Shown here one piece after another: positions 49,135 to 59,986 of a stretch of DNA of 64,000 bases. Location of the stretch: contig LIDE01000002.1 in NCBI GenBank assembly GCA_001438605.1, forward strand, positions 1 through 64,000, read 5' to 3'. This DNA is from SAR92 bacterium BACL16 MAG-120619-bin48. Its GTDB lineage: Bacteria; Pseudomonadota; Gammaproteobacteria; Pseudomonadales; Porticoccaceae. Position 1 is the stretch's first letter. The number at the start of each line of letters is the position of its first letter. The notes under the pieces are model-generated. The model was given only the letters and a program-made list of their open reading frames with translations, had not been told where the DNA came from and did no database searches. Position numbers and translations under genes: made by a program.

Positions 49135-49182
49135 TCTATTTTAGGCGCGTTGATGCGTCGGTATAGTAATGATGCCGCGCAG

Positions 49183-49668
49183 TCACTCCGGCCTTACGTC
49201 AGCGCTACCAATGCCGTAAAGCGCGGCGAGGCGCGCTTTGCTGAGGCGACCCAAATTCATTTTTACGGCAGGATCGACAAGAACACGATGGGCCATCGCC
49301 TCGCGGCCTAAGAGCATGCGATAACCCATACTGTCTCTATTTGTCAGCGTTATCTCTGTCTCCCACGTGTGCTCACCAAGTGTTAGCGGAACCTTGATGA
49401 CGTAGCGCCTCTCAATCGTACCCGTGCTGCTTTTTACCGCTCTGCGATCAAAAATTGGCGCTTCGCATTGCCGAACAACAGCGCGATTTTTTTGCAGCGG
49501 GTGCACATCAAAAGAGACCCAGCGCACTCCCTCGCGAGAAAACGCTCGAATATTGAACGCGTGCAGGGCGGACGTCTTAGCACCAGAGTCGACGCGCGCT
49601 TTTACCGCAGGAATGCCGATATCCGGAAGAAGGCACCACTCTTCACTGCCGACAATGATTTTTTCCAC
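49183..49668 (-). CDS. Retropepsin-like protein (ATP-dependent zinc protease family)
   Basis: 161 residues of the pfam Zn_protease/RimK-linked family. The aspartic-protease-like motif VDSGAKTSALHA (Asp27-Ser28-Gly29) and the later ITLTNRDSMGYRMLLGREAM are characteristic. No signal peptide. In other bacteria related domains occur beside RimK-type ATP-grasp ligases; none is here. It starts 16 nt after dctP, so the two may be cotranscribed. Protease activity is inferred from fold only. Confidence 0.85.
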   Translation of the reverse strand: MEKIIVGSEEWCLLPDIGIPAVKARVDSGAKTSALHAFNIRAFSREGVRWVSFDVHPLQKNRAVVRQCEAPIFDRRAVKSSTGTIERRYVIKVPLTLGEHTWETEITLTNRDSMGYRMLLGREAMAHRVLVDPAVKMNLGRLSKARLAALYGIGSADVRPE

Positions 49669-49684
49669 AGTAGCGGCCGCCTAA

Positions 49685-50770
49685 CTATTGTCTGCGGGCG
49701 TTGTAATACGCCTCTTCGGAAATCCCATGATAAGCTTTGGCTTGAATCGCAAAGGCTTTCATTGATTCAGCGATACGGCGAGAGAGGGGATCTTCGCTCG
49801 CCAACTCTTCAACCACTTCCGCAGATAAGCGCTTAAACTCTGCCAGCACATCATCAGGCAATTTTTTAACCTGAACACCGTGCTTTTCCACTAACTCAAT
49901 GAGCGCTGCATTGTTGCGCGCGGTGTACTCGTTGAGCATATCTTGATTGGCGGCAGCGGCGGCAACCTCAACAATGGCTTGCAAATCTGCCGGCAGCGAT
50001 TCGTAAGCGGCTTTATTGATAATCAGCTCCAAGGTCGGACCCGGCTCCTGCCAGCCGGGGTAATAGTAATACTTCGCTACCTGATGGAAGCCAAAAGCCA
50101 GATCATTGTAGGGGCCAACCCATTCTGTTGCGTCAATCACACCTGTCTGCATAGAAGTGTACAACTCGCCGCCGGGCAGGTTGATCGACGTGCCGCCGGC
50201 GCGGGTAAAGACTTCGCCGCCAAGACCTGGAATGCGCATTTTCAACCCTTTGAGATCGGCAATTGAATTAATCTCTCGATTAAACCAACCCGCCATCTGC
50301 ACGCCAGTATTGCCACCGGCGAAGGGAATTAAATTAAAGGGAGCATAAAGCTCTCGCCACAGCTCAAGCCCGCCGCCATATTGCAGCCACGCGTTCATTT
50401 CCTGCGCGTTGAGGCCAAAAGGAACCGCAGTATAAAACACACTGGCCGGCACTTTGCCCTTCCAATAGTAAGAGGCGCCGTGACCAATCTGTGCCGTCCC
50501 TTGAGAGACCGCATCGAAAACTTCAAATGCGGGTACCAGCTGACCAGCGCCAAACACTTTAATCTTCAGCCGGCCATTGCTCATGCGCTCGACGTTTTTG
50601 GCAAAATTCTCAGGCGCTGTGCCAAGACCGGGGAAATTTTTCGGCCATGTGGTCACCAGCTTCCACTGAAAAGACTGCTGCGCCGTGGGCTCAACGTCGC
50701 CCGTGGTGGTAGATCGATCGGCGCAACTGACCAACAGCACGCACAACAAAGCAAAGCTCACTACTCGCAT
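49685..50770 (-). CDS. Orphan TRAP-type substrate-binding lipoprotein (DctP family)
   Basis: 361 residues. A lipoprotein signal ends LLVSC (Cys16), which is unusual because DctP proteins are usually soluble. The DctP fold is shown by WKLVTTWPKNFPGLG, GAGQLVPAFEVFDAV, IRIPG-like LKMRIPGLGGEVFTRAGG and GVIDATEWVGPYNDLAFGF in separate blocks. The YYYPGWQEPG region resembles binding proteins for organic acids such as 2-oxo acids and mannitol-type ligands. No dctQ or dctM permease is adjacent. Substrate unknown. Confidence 0.88.
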   Translation of the reverse strand: MRVVSFALLCVLLVSCADRSTTTGDVEPTAQQSFQWKLVTTWPKNFPGLGTAPENFAKNVERMSNGRLKIKVFGAGQLVPAFEVFDAVSQGTAQIGHGASYYWKGKVPASVFYTAVPFGLNAQEMNAWLQYGGGLELWRELYAPFNLIPFAGGNTGVQMAGWFNREINSIADLKGLKMRIPGLGGEVFTRAGGTSINLPGGELYTSMQTGVIDATEWVGPYNDLAFGFHQVAKYYYYPGWQEPGPTLELIINKAAYESLPADLQAIVEVAAAAANQDMLNEYTARNNAALIELVEKHGVQVKKLPDDVLAEFKRLSAEVVEELASEDPLSRRIAESMKAFAIQAKAYHGISEEAYYNARRQ

Positions 50771-50805
50771 TTAATACCCCTTCTTCTCTGATCTTTAGAA
50801 TTTGG

Positions 50806-52965
50806 CTACAAGGCGGCCAAATTAGCCGATGCCAAAATTAGTATTTTTGTTCCCGCGTCTGCAAAACGCACATGCACTCTAGCCCGCGGGCCCATGCCTT
50901 CAAAGTTTAGAATAACACCCTCGCCATACACCCCGTGAAAAACCCCCTGGCCAAGACTAAAGCCAGTGCTCTCGTTCTCATCGCTAAGCATGCCTGCCCG
51001 AGCGTAACTGGTGGGGCGACTGACCGTGCTCTGCAAACGCACCTCTTCAATCACCTCTTTGGGAATGTCGCGAATAAATCGCGACACGGAATTAAAGGAC
51101 TCGCTGCCGTATATCGAGCGCGTTTCCGCAAACGTCAGATAGAGTTTTTTCATCGCGCGGGTAATACCCACGTAGGCCAGTCGGCGCTCTTCTTCGAGGC
51201 GGCCGGGCTCATCTAATGACATTTTATGGGGAAACAGATTTTCTTCCATACCGGCGATAAACACCAGCGGGTACTCCAACCCTTTGGCGCTGTGCAAGGT
51301 CATCAACTGTACCGCATCCTGGTCTTCATCGGCTTGGCGATCGCCCGCGTCCAGCGCAACTTGATCGAGAAACTGTGGCAGAATCGGCTGTGTTTGATCT
51401 TCTGGCTCGAAATTGCGACAGGCGCCAATGAGTTCCTCAAGGTTTTCTACCCGAGATTGACCGCGTTCGCCTTTTTCGCGACGGTGCATCTCAATTAAAC
51501 CACTCCGGCCAATGGCGTGCTCTGCCTGCTCGTGAAGCGGCAACTCATTGAGCTGACCACTCATCTCGTTAATCAGCTCCAAAAACACGGCCACTGCATT
51601 GCTTGCTCGGGCAGGCATGCGACTTTCACTAACCATGGCGGCCGCTGCAGTCCACAGCGACGTCGACTGCTCGCGGGCGAGACTGCGAATAGCCTCAATG
51701 GTGCGATCGCCAATACCCCGTGGCGGCACGTTAACGACACGCTCAAACGCAGTGTCGTCGTGGCAGTTCATCATCAGGCGCAGGTAGGCGAGGGCGTTTT
51801 TAATTTCCAAGCGCTCGTAAAAACGCTGGCCGCCGTAAATACGGTAGGGAATATCGGCCTGCAGCAACGCTGCTTCAAGCACTCGAGATTGCGCGTTGGA
51901 GCGGTAAAGAATGGCGGCGTCGGCGCGCTGATTCCCCTGCTGAACCCAACTGTGCAGCCGGTCAGCGATATAGCGTGCTTCGTCGTGCTCATTGAAGGCA
52001 GCGTAAAGCGCGATGGGCTCGCCCTCGCCAGAGTCGGTCCACAGATTTTTCCCTAAACGCTCGGCATTGCGGGCAATAACCGCATTCGCGGCGGTCAAAA
52101 TATTGGCAGTGGAGCGGTAATTTTGCTCGAGCTTAACAATATGTGTGCCCGCAAAATGGCGTTCGTAGCTGAGAATATTTTCGACTTTAGCGCCGCGCCA
52201 GCCATAGATTGATTGGTCATCGTCGCCCACCGCAGTAACACCACTGGTGGTGCCAGCGAGTAACCGCAGCCAAGCATATTGCACGGCGTTGGTATCTTGA
52301 AATTCGTCCACAAGAATATGCCGAAAGCGCTGCTGATAATGCTCAAGCACCGCGGGGTGTTGTTTCCACAACTCCAGCGCACGCAGTAGCAATTCAGCAA
52401 AATCAATAACGCCAAGGCGATTGCAGACATCTTCGTACTCACGGTAGATGCGCAGCATGGTTGCCAGATGGGGGTCGCCGGTCTCATGGATATGGGCGGC
52501 GCGCAGACCCTCGTCTTTCTGCCCATTAATCCACCACTGGGCCTGTTTCGGCGGCCAGCGTTGCTCATCGAGATCCATACTGCGCATAACGCGCTTTACC
52601 AAGCGCAACTGGTCGTCAGAATCTAATATTTGAAAATTTTCGGGAAGGCTAACATCGCGCCAGTGCGCTTTTAACAAACGGTGAGCGAGCCCGTGAAAGG
52701 TGCCCACCCACATGCCGCGTAGCGACATCCCCAATAACTCGTCTATCCGCTCGCGCATTTCCCGCGCCGCTTTATTGGTAAAGGTTACCGCTAAAATTCC
52801 GTAGGGCGAGATATTATCGACCTGAATTTTCCAAGCGATGCGATGCACCAATACGCGAGTTTTGCCGCTACCTGCGCCAGCCAACACCAGTAAGTGCTGT
52901 CTGTCACTGGTCACCGCTTCTTCTTGCGCTGGATTGAGATTTTTGAGTATCGAGGTTACGTCCAT
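50806..52965 (-). CDS. uvrD: DNA helicase II
   Basis: 3'-5' superfamily 1 helicase for nucleotide-excision and mismatch repair. 719 residues from ATG 52965, almost the E. coli length, and easily aligned to it from memory. Motif I AGAGSGKTRVLVHR, motif II VDEFQDTN, motif III DDDQSIYGWRGA, motif IV EQNYRST, motif V TLHSAKGLE and motif VI VGITRA are all visible. An in-frame start 7 codons upstream is possible. Divergent from hexR. Confidence 0.97.
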   Translation of the reverse strand: MDVTSILKNLNPAQEEAVTSDRQHLLVLAGAGSGKTRVLVHRIAWKIQVDNISPYGILAVTFTNKAAREMRERIDELLGMSLRGMWVGTFHGLAHRLLKAHWRDVSLPENFQILDSDDQLRLVKRVMRSMDLDEQRWPPKQAQWWINGQKDEGLRAAHIHETGDPHLATMLRIYREYEDVCNRLGVIDFAELLLRALELWKQHPAVLEHYQQRFRHILVDEFQDTNAVQYAWLRLLAGTTSGVTAVGDDDQSIYGWRGAKVENILSYERHFAGTHIVKLEQNYRSTANILTAANAVIARNAERLGKNLWTDSGEGEPIALYAAFNEHDEARYIADRLHSWVQQGNQRADAAILYRSNAQSRVLEAALLQADIPYRIYGGQRFYERLEIKNALAYLRLMMNCHDDTAFERVVNVPPRGIGDRTIEAIRSLAREQSTSLWTAAAAMVSESRMPARASNAVAVFLELINEMSGQLNELPLHEQAEHAIGRSGLIEMHRREKGERGQSRVENLEELIGACRNFEPEDQTQPILPQFLDQVALDAGDRQADEDQDAVQLMTLHSAKGLEYPLVFIAGMEENLFPHKMSLDEPGRLEEERRLAYVGITRAMKKLYLTFAETRSIYGSESFNSVSRFIRDIPKEVIEEVRLQSTVSRPTSYARAGMLSDENESTGFSLGQGVFHGVYGEGVILNFEGMGPRARVHVRFADAGTKILILASANLAAL

Positions 52966-53097
52966 AGGCCCGTATTCTAACAACATGTTCTCTGCAGTTG
53001 TTGGGCAAAATAGAGTTTAAATAGCGTTTATTTCGCCGTTGAACAAACACGCTAGCAAAGATTTTTACTACATAACTAGCATTAAACAGGGTTTTCT

Positions 53098-53112
53098 TGT
53101 AAATTTTTTACA
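53098..53112. promoter_or_regulatory. HexR operator
   Basis: TGTAAATTTTTTACA has both half-sites (TGTAA, TTACA) and spacing of the known HexR palindrome TGTAATTAAATTACA. It lies 20 bp before the hexR ATG in the gap shared with uvrD. TTTTTAC(T)ACATAACTA is repeated nearby at about 53063-53079, which may be a weaker second site. Confidence 0.75.
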
Positions 53113-53132
53113 TAACTAATTTTGGCCGACCT

Positions 53133-53981
53133 ATGAAACCCGCACAATTGACCCAAACTATTAGCGACACTCTCGATAGCCTGCGTAAATCCGAGCGCAA
53201 AGTGGCCGAGTTTGTCCTCAAAGAGCCGCTCGGTGTTATTCGCATGCGCATCGTTGATCTGGCGCGCCAAGCAGCCGTGAGTGAACCGACCGTTGTGCGC
53301 TTCTGCCGCGCCGTCGGCTGTCATGGCTTTCAAGATTTTAAGCTAGCCTTGGCGCAACAGTTGGCCTCGAGCCCGAGCTTTGGCCAAATCGCCGTCACTG
53401 ATACCGACTCAACACGGGAATACACCCACAAAGTCTTTGATTCAACTGTCGACACTTTGCTCAAAGTACGCGATAGCTTGGCACTACAGAACCTTGAAGC
53501 CGCTGTTTCGGCAATTTGTCACGCCGGCCGGGTGGAATTTTACGGCTTCGGCGCCTCCGCCGCGGTAGCTTTTGATGCGCAGCATAAGTTTTTTAGGCTG
53601 CAGATTACCTCTGCCGCTTACTCGGACCCGCATTTGCAAAATATGTCCGCAACGTCGCTACAGCCCGGCGATGTGGTGATTGCTATTTCTCAGTCTGGGC
53701 GCACGCAGGCGCTGCTCGATTCCATGGAGTTAGTGAAAAAAGCGGGGGGCATTATTATTGGTTTGGCGCCCAGCGGATCGCCGATTGCGCGCAGTGCCAC
53801 CATTGCCATAGAAATAGACGCAAAAGAAGATATTCAGATTTACACACCGCTGTCATCGCGTATCGCTCATCTCGCGGTCATCGATGTCTTAGCGATCGGT
53901 GTCGCACAAAAGAAAGGACCACAATTGCAGGCCCATTTACAGCAACTTCAGGCGGGACTGGCGTCTCTGCGCAGCGACTGA
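53133..53981 (+). CDS. hexR: HexR-type transcriptional regulator (RpiR family)
   Basis: Controls central carbon genes in gammaproteobacteria, sensing 2-keto-3-deoxy-6-phosphogluconate. 282 residues: N-terminal RpiR helix-turn-helix (about 1-75, SEPTVVRFCRAVGCHGFQDFKLAL in two helices) and a SIS sugar-phosphate domain (about 120-260, VEFYGFGASAAVAFDAQHKF, VIAISQSGRTQALLDS). The HexR box upstream indicates autoregulation. In this window tkt, epd, pgk and fba would be natural targets, but I see no HexR box before them. Confidence 0.9.
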   Translation: MKPAQLTQTISDTLDSLRKSERKVAEFVLKEPLGVIRMRIVDLARQAAVSEPTVVRFCRAVGCHGFQDFKLALAQQLASSPSFGQIAVTDTDSTREYTHKVFDSTVDTLLKVRDSLALQNLEAAVSAICHAGRVEFYGFGASAAVAFDAQHKFFRLQITSAAYSDPHLQNMSATSLQPGDVVIAISQSGRTQALLDSMELVKKAGGIIIGLAPSGSPIARSATIAIEIDAKEDIQIYTPLSSRIAHLAVIDVLAIGVAQKKGPQLQAHLQQLQAGLASLRSD

Positions 53982-54003
53982 GACGTCCTTTGTCTTAGTT
54001 GTC

Positions 54004-54405
54004 TTAGTGGTGACTCTGAGACACCACTCGCACAATGCCTGCAATAGACACGCGCATGCCGTGATGCACAGCGTCGGCGAATAGGTCAGGATCAATCTCC
54101 GTTGTCCAATCAAGGCGACAGCGATCATCGTCAACCGCTGACACCTGCATTGTCGCCAGATGATGTTTGATCGGTGTGCGGGTTTCAACCGCGGAGTATT
54201 GTAAGGTTTTGGCGTCATTATCGAGCAGCAAAATCCGCTCTTTCACTTGGCCCATGCCCTCCATCTCAAAAACGCGACAGCTTCCCTCGAGCCGAATAGC
54301 GTCAACTGTAGGCACCCAATCGCACCGAGTGACATCCGACAAAATGGCCCAAAGATGCTCGGCGGAACAGGCTAAAACCACGGTTTCTTTAATTATTTTC
54401 AACAT
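54004..54405 (-). CDS. SRPBCC-superfamily protein
   Basis: 133 residues with the START/Bet v1-like pattern: KETVVLACSAEHLWAILSDVTRCDWVP at the N-terminus in two blocks, alternating beta strands, and a long C-terminal helix (FADAVHHGMRVSIAGIVRVV). These small hydrophobic-pocket proteins bind lipids or act as cyclases, so no function is assigned. Convergent with hexR, 22 bp apart. Confidence 0.8.
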   Translation of the reverse strand: MLKIIKETVVLACSAEHLWAILSDVTRCDWVPTVDAIRLEGSCRVFEMEGMGQVKERILLLDNDAKTLQYSAVETRTPIKHHLATMQVSAVDDDRCRLDWTTEIDPDLFADAVHHGMRVSIAGIVRVVSQSHH

Positions 54406-54470
54406 AATGCTGTGGTCCGAATGGTGGATGAGCTTTGTAGCTAACAGTTTTGTAGGCGACGATTTTGTCT

Positions 54471-54701
54471 TTAGGTATTTTTAAATCTTTGATAAAGCGA
54501 TATTGATCCTTTTAAGAACCAAACAACCACGGCTCCCCACCACAATGGAAAAAACCAATCGTTTTTGTCTGTTCCATTCCACTCTAACCACTCAAAAACA
54601 AAACCCTCGACAAACAAATCAAATGACAGAAGAACAAAAAAACCAAATATCCACATTAGGAAAAAATTTAGATTACTTAGTTTTTTCATCCACTGTTCCA
54701 T
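54471..54701 (-). CDS. Small AT-rich membrane protein, possibly acquired
   Basis: 76 residues with two hydrophobic helices (about 11-33 and 50-68) and many aromatic residues (WWGAVVVWFLKG). Base composition is clearly more AT-rich than its neighbours. The start is uncertain: ATG 54701 has no good ribosome-binding site, while an ATG four codons later has GGAACAG upstream. No family recognised. It ends the gap between glmS and the SRPBCC gene and could be a decayed or horizontally acquired gene. Confidence 0.45.
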   Translation of the reverse strand: MEQWMKKLSNLNFFLMWIFGFFVLLSFDLFVEGFVFEWLEWNGTDKNDWFFPLWWGAVVVWFLKGSISLYQRFKNT

Positions 54702-54707
54702 ACAAAA

Positions 54708-56537
54708 TCATTCAACGGTGACCGATTTCGCCAAGTTGCGGGGCTGATCGACGTCGGTGCCTTTTAGTAAGGCGACGTGATATGACAGCATCTGCAGTGG
54801 CAACGTGTAAATAATAGCTTCCAAGCTTTTCGGCACGTGGGGCATTGCAATAACCGTGGTGCCGGGTTCGCTGACAAACCCCGCAGCGGCGTCGGCAAAA
54901 ACAAACAACTGACCGCCACGCGCACGCACTTCGTGTAGATTGGATTTTAATTTTTCCAAAAGCTGGTTGTTTGGTGCAACTGTCACCACGGGCATATCTT
55001 CGTCGACAAGTGCCAACGGCCCATGTTTTAACTCGCCCGATGGATAGGCTTCAGCGTGAATGTAGGAAATCTCTTTAAGCTTCAGGGCACCCTCTAACGC
55101 TATTGGATATTGCTCGCCGCGGCCTAGAAATAACGCGTGATTTTTATTAGCAAAGGACTCTGACACCTTTTCAATCAAGCCATCCAGCGCTAATACCTGA
55201 CCACACAAGGCTGGCAACTGATGCAAGTTTTGCACAAGTTCTTTTTCAATAGCAGGGTCGAGACCTTTGTGCCGACCAAGGGCTAAGGTAAACAGCTGGA
55301 GGGCAACCAATTGTGTAGTAAACGCTTTGGTTGACGCCACACCGATCTCGGGACCCGCCATGGTCATCAACGAAATATCGGATTCACGTACCAACGATGA
55401 GTTGGCGACATTACAAATTGAGACAAATCCAAGATAGCCGCTGTCTTTCGCTTTGCGCAGCGCGGCGAGGGTGTCAGCGGTCTCCCCTGACTGTGAGATG
55501 GTAACAAAAAGGGTTCCTGCGGGAACGGGCACTGTGCGATAGCGGTATTCGCTGGCGACCTCCACTTGGCAGGGAACGCCGACGTATTCTTCGAGCCAGT
55601 ATTTGGCGACTAATCCAGAATGGAAGCTAGTACCGCATGCTACAATGTGGACATGCTGAGTGAGGGCAAATAGATCTTCAGCGCGATACCCAAAAATAGC
55701 TTCGCGGATATGGTCTGCGGCGATACGCCCGGCAAGGGTGTTGGCAAGCACCGTGGGCTGTTCGAAAATTTCCTTTTGCATAAAGTGGCGATACTTGCCC
55801 TTTTCCGCAATTTGATCGGCTTCGTCAAGCTGCTGCACGTCACGACTGACTTGCTGTCCAGACTGGTCAAAAATAGTATAAGCGGCACTGCTAATCTCAA
55901 CTAAATCGCCCTCTTCAAGAAAAATAAAGCGATCTGTCACTTGGCGCAGGGCCATTTGATCGGAGGCAATGTAGTGCTCTTCGATGCCAACGCCTACTAC
56001 AAGAGGGCTGCCGCTGCGGGCGCCAATGATAATGTCTGGGTGACGTTCAGAAATAACGCCCAGCGCATAGGCTCCCTCAAGACGAGTAAGGGTGTGCTGA
56101 ACAGCCGTACGCAGATCGCTGTGAGTTTTGAGGTAATGATGAACAAGGTGAGCAATCACTTCTGTGTCTGTGGCCGAGACAATGGTGTAGCCCAGTCCTT
56201 TAAGCTCCGCGCGCAGTTGATCGTGGTTTTCAATAATGCCGTTGTGCACCACTGACACGCTCCCCGAATTGTGGGGATGAGAATTGACGACGCTGGGCTC
56301 ACCGTGGGTTGCCCAGCGGGTGTGGGAAATGCCAACGTGGCCGGCAGCAGGGTGGCGTTCAGCCTCTTTTTCGAGTTCTACGACCTTACCTACGGTTTTC
56401 CTCGTGTGCAGTTTGTGCTGATCATCAATTATCGAAAATCCCGCAGAGTCGTAACCGCGATATTCGAGGCGACGAAGGCCTTCGATAAGGATTTTATAGA
56501 CATTTCTCTGGGCCGCGGCGCCAACAATTCCACACAT
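54708..56537 (-). CDS. glmS: Glutamine-fructose-6-phosphate aminotransferase
   Basis: Makes glucosamine-6-phosphate for cell-wall and lipopolysaccharide synthesis. 609 residues. The catalytic Cys2 of the glutaminase domain ([13 protein letters not shown]) and EYRGYDSAG are present, followed by two SIS domains ([30 protein letters not shown], and [37 protein letters not shown] across blocks). The C-terminus [11 protein letters not shown] is standard. 15 nt after glmU, as in E. coli. Confidence 0.97.
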   Translation of the reverse strand: MCGIVGAAAQRNVYKILIEGLRRLEYRGYDSAGFSIIDDQHKLHTRKTVGKVVELEKEAERHPAAGHVGISHTRWATHGEPSVVNSHPHNSGSVSVVHNGIIENHDQLRAELKGLGYTIVSATDTEVIAHLVHHYLKTHSDLRTAVQHTLTRLEGAYALGVISERHPDIIIGARSGSPLVVGVGIEEHYIASDQMALRQVTDRFIFLEEGDLVEISSAAYTIFDQSGQQVSRDVQQLDEADQIAEKGKYRHFMQKEIFEQPTVLANTLAGRIAADHIREAIFGYRAEDLFALTQHVHIVACGTSFHSGLVAKYWLEEYVGVPCQVEVASEYRYRTVPVPAGTLFVTISQSGETADTLAALRKAKDSGYLGFVSICNVANSSLVRESDISLMTMAGPEIGVASTKAFTTQLVALQLFTLALGRHKGLDPAIEKELVQNLHQLPALCGQVLALDGLIEKVSESFANKNHALFLGRGEQYPIALEGALKLKEISYIHAEAYPSGELKHGPLALVDEDMPVVTVAPNNQLLEKLKSNLHEVRARGGQLFVFADAAAGFVSEPGTTVIAMPHVPKSLEAIIYTLPLQMLSYHVALLKGTDVDQPRNLAKSVTVE

Positions 56538-56552
56538 AGTTCACTGTTCCTT

Positions 56553-57917
56553 TTATTTTTTCGTCGGCCGTTTCCAGCCAGAGATGTTCCGTTGTTTACT
56601 GCGTGCCACTGCTAAGTGGCCCGCTGGTACTTCGCTGTTGACGGTGGAGCCGGCTGCGATGAAGCCGTCAACGCCAATTGATAGTGGCGCAATCAAGGTG
56701 CTGTTGGAGCCAACAAAGCTGTTATCGCCAATCTCGGTTTTGAATTTATTCACCCCATCATAGTTGCAGGTGATGGTACCAGCGCCAATATTGACGTTGG
56801 CGCCGAGCTCTGCGTCGCCAACATAACTGAGGTGATTAATTTTGCTGCCCGGGCCGACAATGGCTTTTTTGGTTTCAACAAAATTGCCCACTTTGGTATC
56901 GCTACCTAGCTGAGTGCCGGGGCGCAGGCGGGCAAAAGGCCCGAGCACAGCCCGATCACCAATGGTTGCCTGCTCAATAACGGTATTGGCATTGACGGTG
57001 ACGTTGTCGCCAAGGGTGCTGTTGATAATCAAACAGTTTGGACCCACAGTGACGCCGGAGCCAATGGTGACATCGCCTTCAAACACGCAATTCACATCGA
57101 TAAAATTGTCAGTGCCCGCGCTCAATGTGCCGCGCTGATCAAAGCGAGCTGGATCCGCCAAGGTCGTGCCAGACGCCATAAGCTGCTCGGCCAGCTGCCG
57201 TTGATAGGCACGCTCTAGTGCTGCGAGTTGCTGGCGATTATTAACGCCCTCAACTTCACTGGCTGAGCTCGGTTGAACGCTGGTGACGCGACAGCCATCG
57301 CGGCGGGCGAGCGCTATGATATCGGTTAGGTAATATTCGCCTTGCGCATTGCTGTTGCCAATCATCGGCAGCCATCGCGCTAACTGTTCAGTCGTTAGCG
57401 CCATAACGCCGGTGTTCACCTCGCAGAGCTTCTGTTGCTCTGGGCTGGCATCTTTTTGTTCGACGATGGATTCTATTTGTCCATCAGCGGCACGAACGAT
57501 ACGGCCGTAGCCGTGGGGGTTTCCCAGTGTGACGGTGAGGAGCCCTAGACTGTTTGAGCTTACCGCTGAGAGCATTTTAGTTAGCGTTGCGGTGGTGATG
57601 AGTGGCACGTCGCCATATAGAATCACAACACTGGCGTCCTCACGCAGGTGCGGTAGGGCTGTCAGCACGGCATGGCCGGTGCCCAACTGCTGAGTTTGCT
57701 CAACCAAAGTGACATTGCTGCTCGCATAAAGGGCGCGGACGGCGTCGCCACCATGACCCGTCACCACTATATTGTGACAGTCGCCAAGGGCAGCGGCGGC
57801 GTCGAGAACATGGCCTAAGAGGGGTTTTCCCGCGAGCTTGTGCAGCACTTTTGGCAATGCCGATTGCATACGGGTGCCTTTGCCCGCAGCGAGAATAACA
57901 ATGTCCGTTTTTGTCAT
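56553..57917 (-). CDS. glmU: Bifunctional GlmU (glucosamine-1-P acetyltransferase / UDP-GlcNAc pyrophosphorylase)
   Basis: Last two steps to UDP-N-acetylglucosamine. 454 residues: N-terminal nucleotidyltransferase with ILAAGKGTRMQSALPKVLHKLAGK in two blocks and GDVPLI; C-terminal left-handed beta-helix acetyltransferase (from about 250) with the catalytic-site region VGDAELGANVNIGAGTITCNYDG in two blocks. It lies between the atp operon terminator and glmS. Confidence 0.97.
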   Translation of the reverse strand: MTKTDIVILAAGKGTRMQSALPKVLHKLAGKPLLGHVLDAAAALGDCHNIVVTGHGGDAVRALYASSNVTLVEQTQQLGTGHAVLTALPHLREDASVVILYGDVPLITTATLTKMLSAVSSNSLGLLTVTLGNPHGYGRIVRAADGQIESIVEQKDASPEQQKLCEVNTGVMALTTEQLARWLPMIGNSNAQGEYYLTDIIALARRDGCRVTSVQPSSASEVEGVNNRQQLAALERAYQRQLAEQLMASGTTLADPARFDQRGTLSAGTDNFIDVNCVFEGDVTIGSGVTVGPNCLIINSTLGDNVTVNANTVIEQATIGDRAVLGPFARLRPGTQLGSDTKVGNFVETKKAIVGPGSKINHLSYVGDAELGANVNIGAGTITCNYDGVNKFKTEIGDNSFVGSNSTLIAPLSIGVDGFIAAGSTVNSEVPAGHLAVARSKQRNISGWKRPTKK

Positions 57918-58054
57918 AATTTAAGGGCTCTTTAGATCACTGAATAATAGCTACTTCGCAGCAATAATCGACCTCACGTTACTGCCAAAGTGTCCACAAC
58001 ACAAGTCTTAGGAGGCCAATCTATTTGGTATTGCATAAAAAAATTTCGGCCATA

Positions 58055-58083
58055 AAAAAAGGGCAGCAGAGCCACCCTTTTTT
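58055..58083. terminator. Terminator of the ATP synthase operon
   Basis: AAAAAAGGG and CCCTTTTTT frame a stem extended by GGGTGGC/GCTGCCC-type pairing with wobbles. T-runs follow on both strands. It lies 14 nt past the atpC stop. Confidence 0.85.
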
Positions 58084-58096
58084 AATGTTTGGCCCA

Positions 58097-58522
58097 TTAA
58101 CCGCCAAGCTTTTTACGAAGTTGTGAGATTGTGCGCAGTTGAGCAGTGGCTTCCGCTAACATTGCCGCAGCTTTGGAGTACTCAATTTCTCCCGACTGGT
58201 TGGCAAGGGCGTGCTCTGCAGATTTAACCGCTTCAGCAGCCGCGGCCTCGTCTAGATCGTTAGCGCGAACCGCAGTATCAGCCAAAATGGAGACCATATT
58301 GGGCTGTACTTCTAAGTAGCCACCAGAGAGGTAGTAGATCTCTTCTTCGCCATTTTGCTTTATCAAGCGGACGGGGCCCGGCTTGAGATCGCTCAGCAGT
58401 GGGGCGTGACCCGCAGTGACACCGAGCTCTCCGAGTGACCCTGTGGCGACAACCATCTCAATCAAACCAGAGAAGATTGATTCGTCCGCACTTACGATGT
58501 CGCAATGAACTGTCATAGCCAT
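58097..58522 (-). CDS. atpC: F1Fo ATP synthase epsilon subunit
   Basis: Rotor and inhibitor subunit of F1. 141 residues: N-terminal beta-sandwich ([31 protein letters not shown]) and C-terminal helical hairpin ([20 protein letters not shown]). Last gene of the atp operon, 24 nt after atpD, with a terminator just beyond. Confidence 0.96.
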   Translation of the reverse strand: MAMTVHCDIVSADESIFSGLIEMVVATGSLGELGVTAGHAPLLSDLKPGPVRLIKQNGEEEIYYLSGGYLEVQPNMVSILADTAVRANDLDEAAAAEAVKSAEHALANQSGEIEYSKAAAMLAEATAQLRTISQLRKKLGG

Positions 58523-58546
58523 AATTATACTGCCTGCTTCCTGGTA

Positions 58547-59986
<1,440 letters not shown>

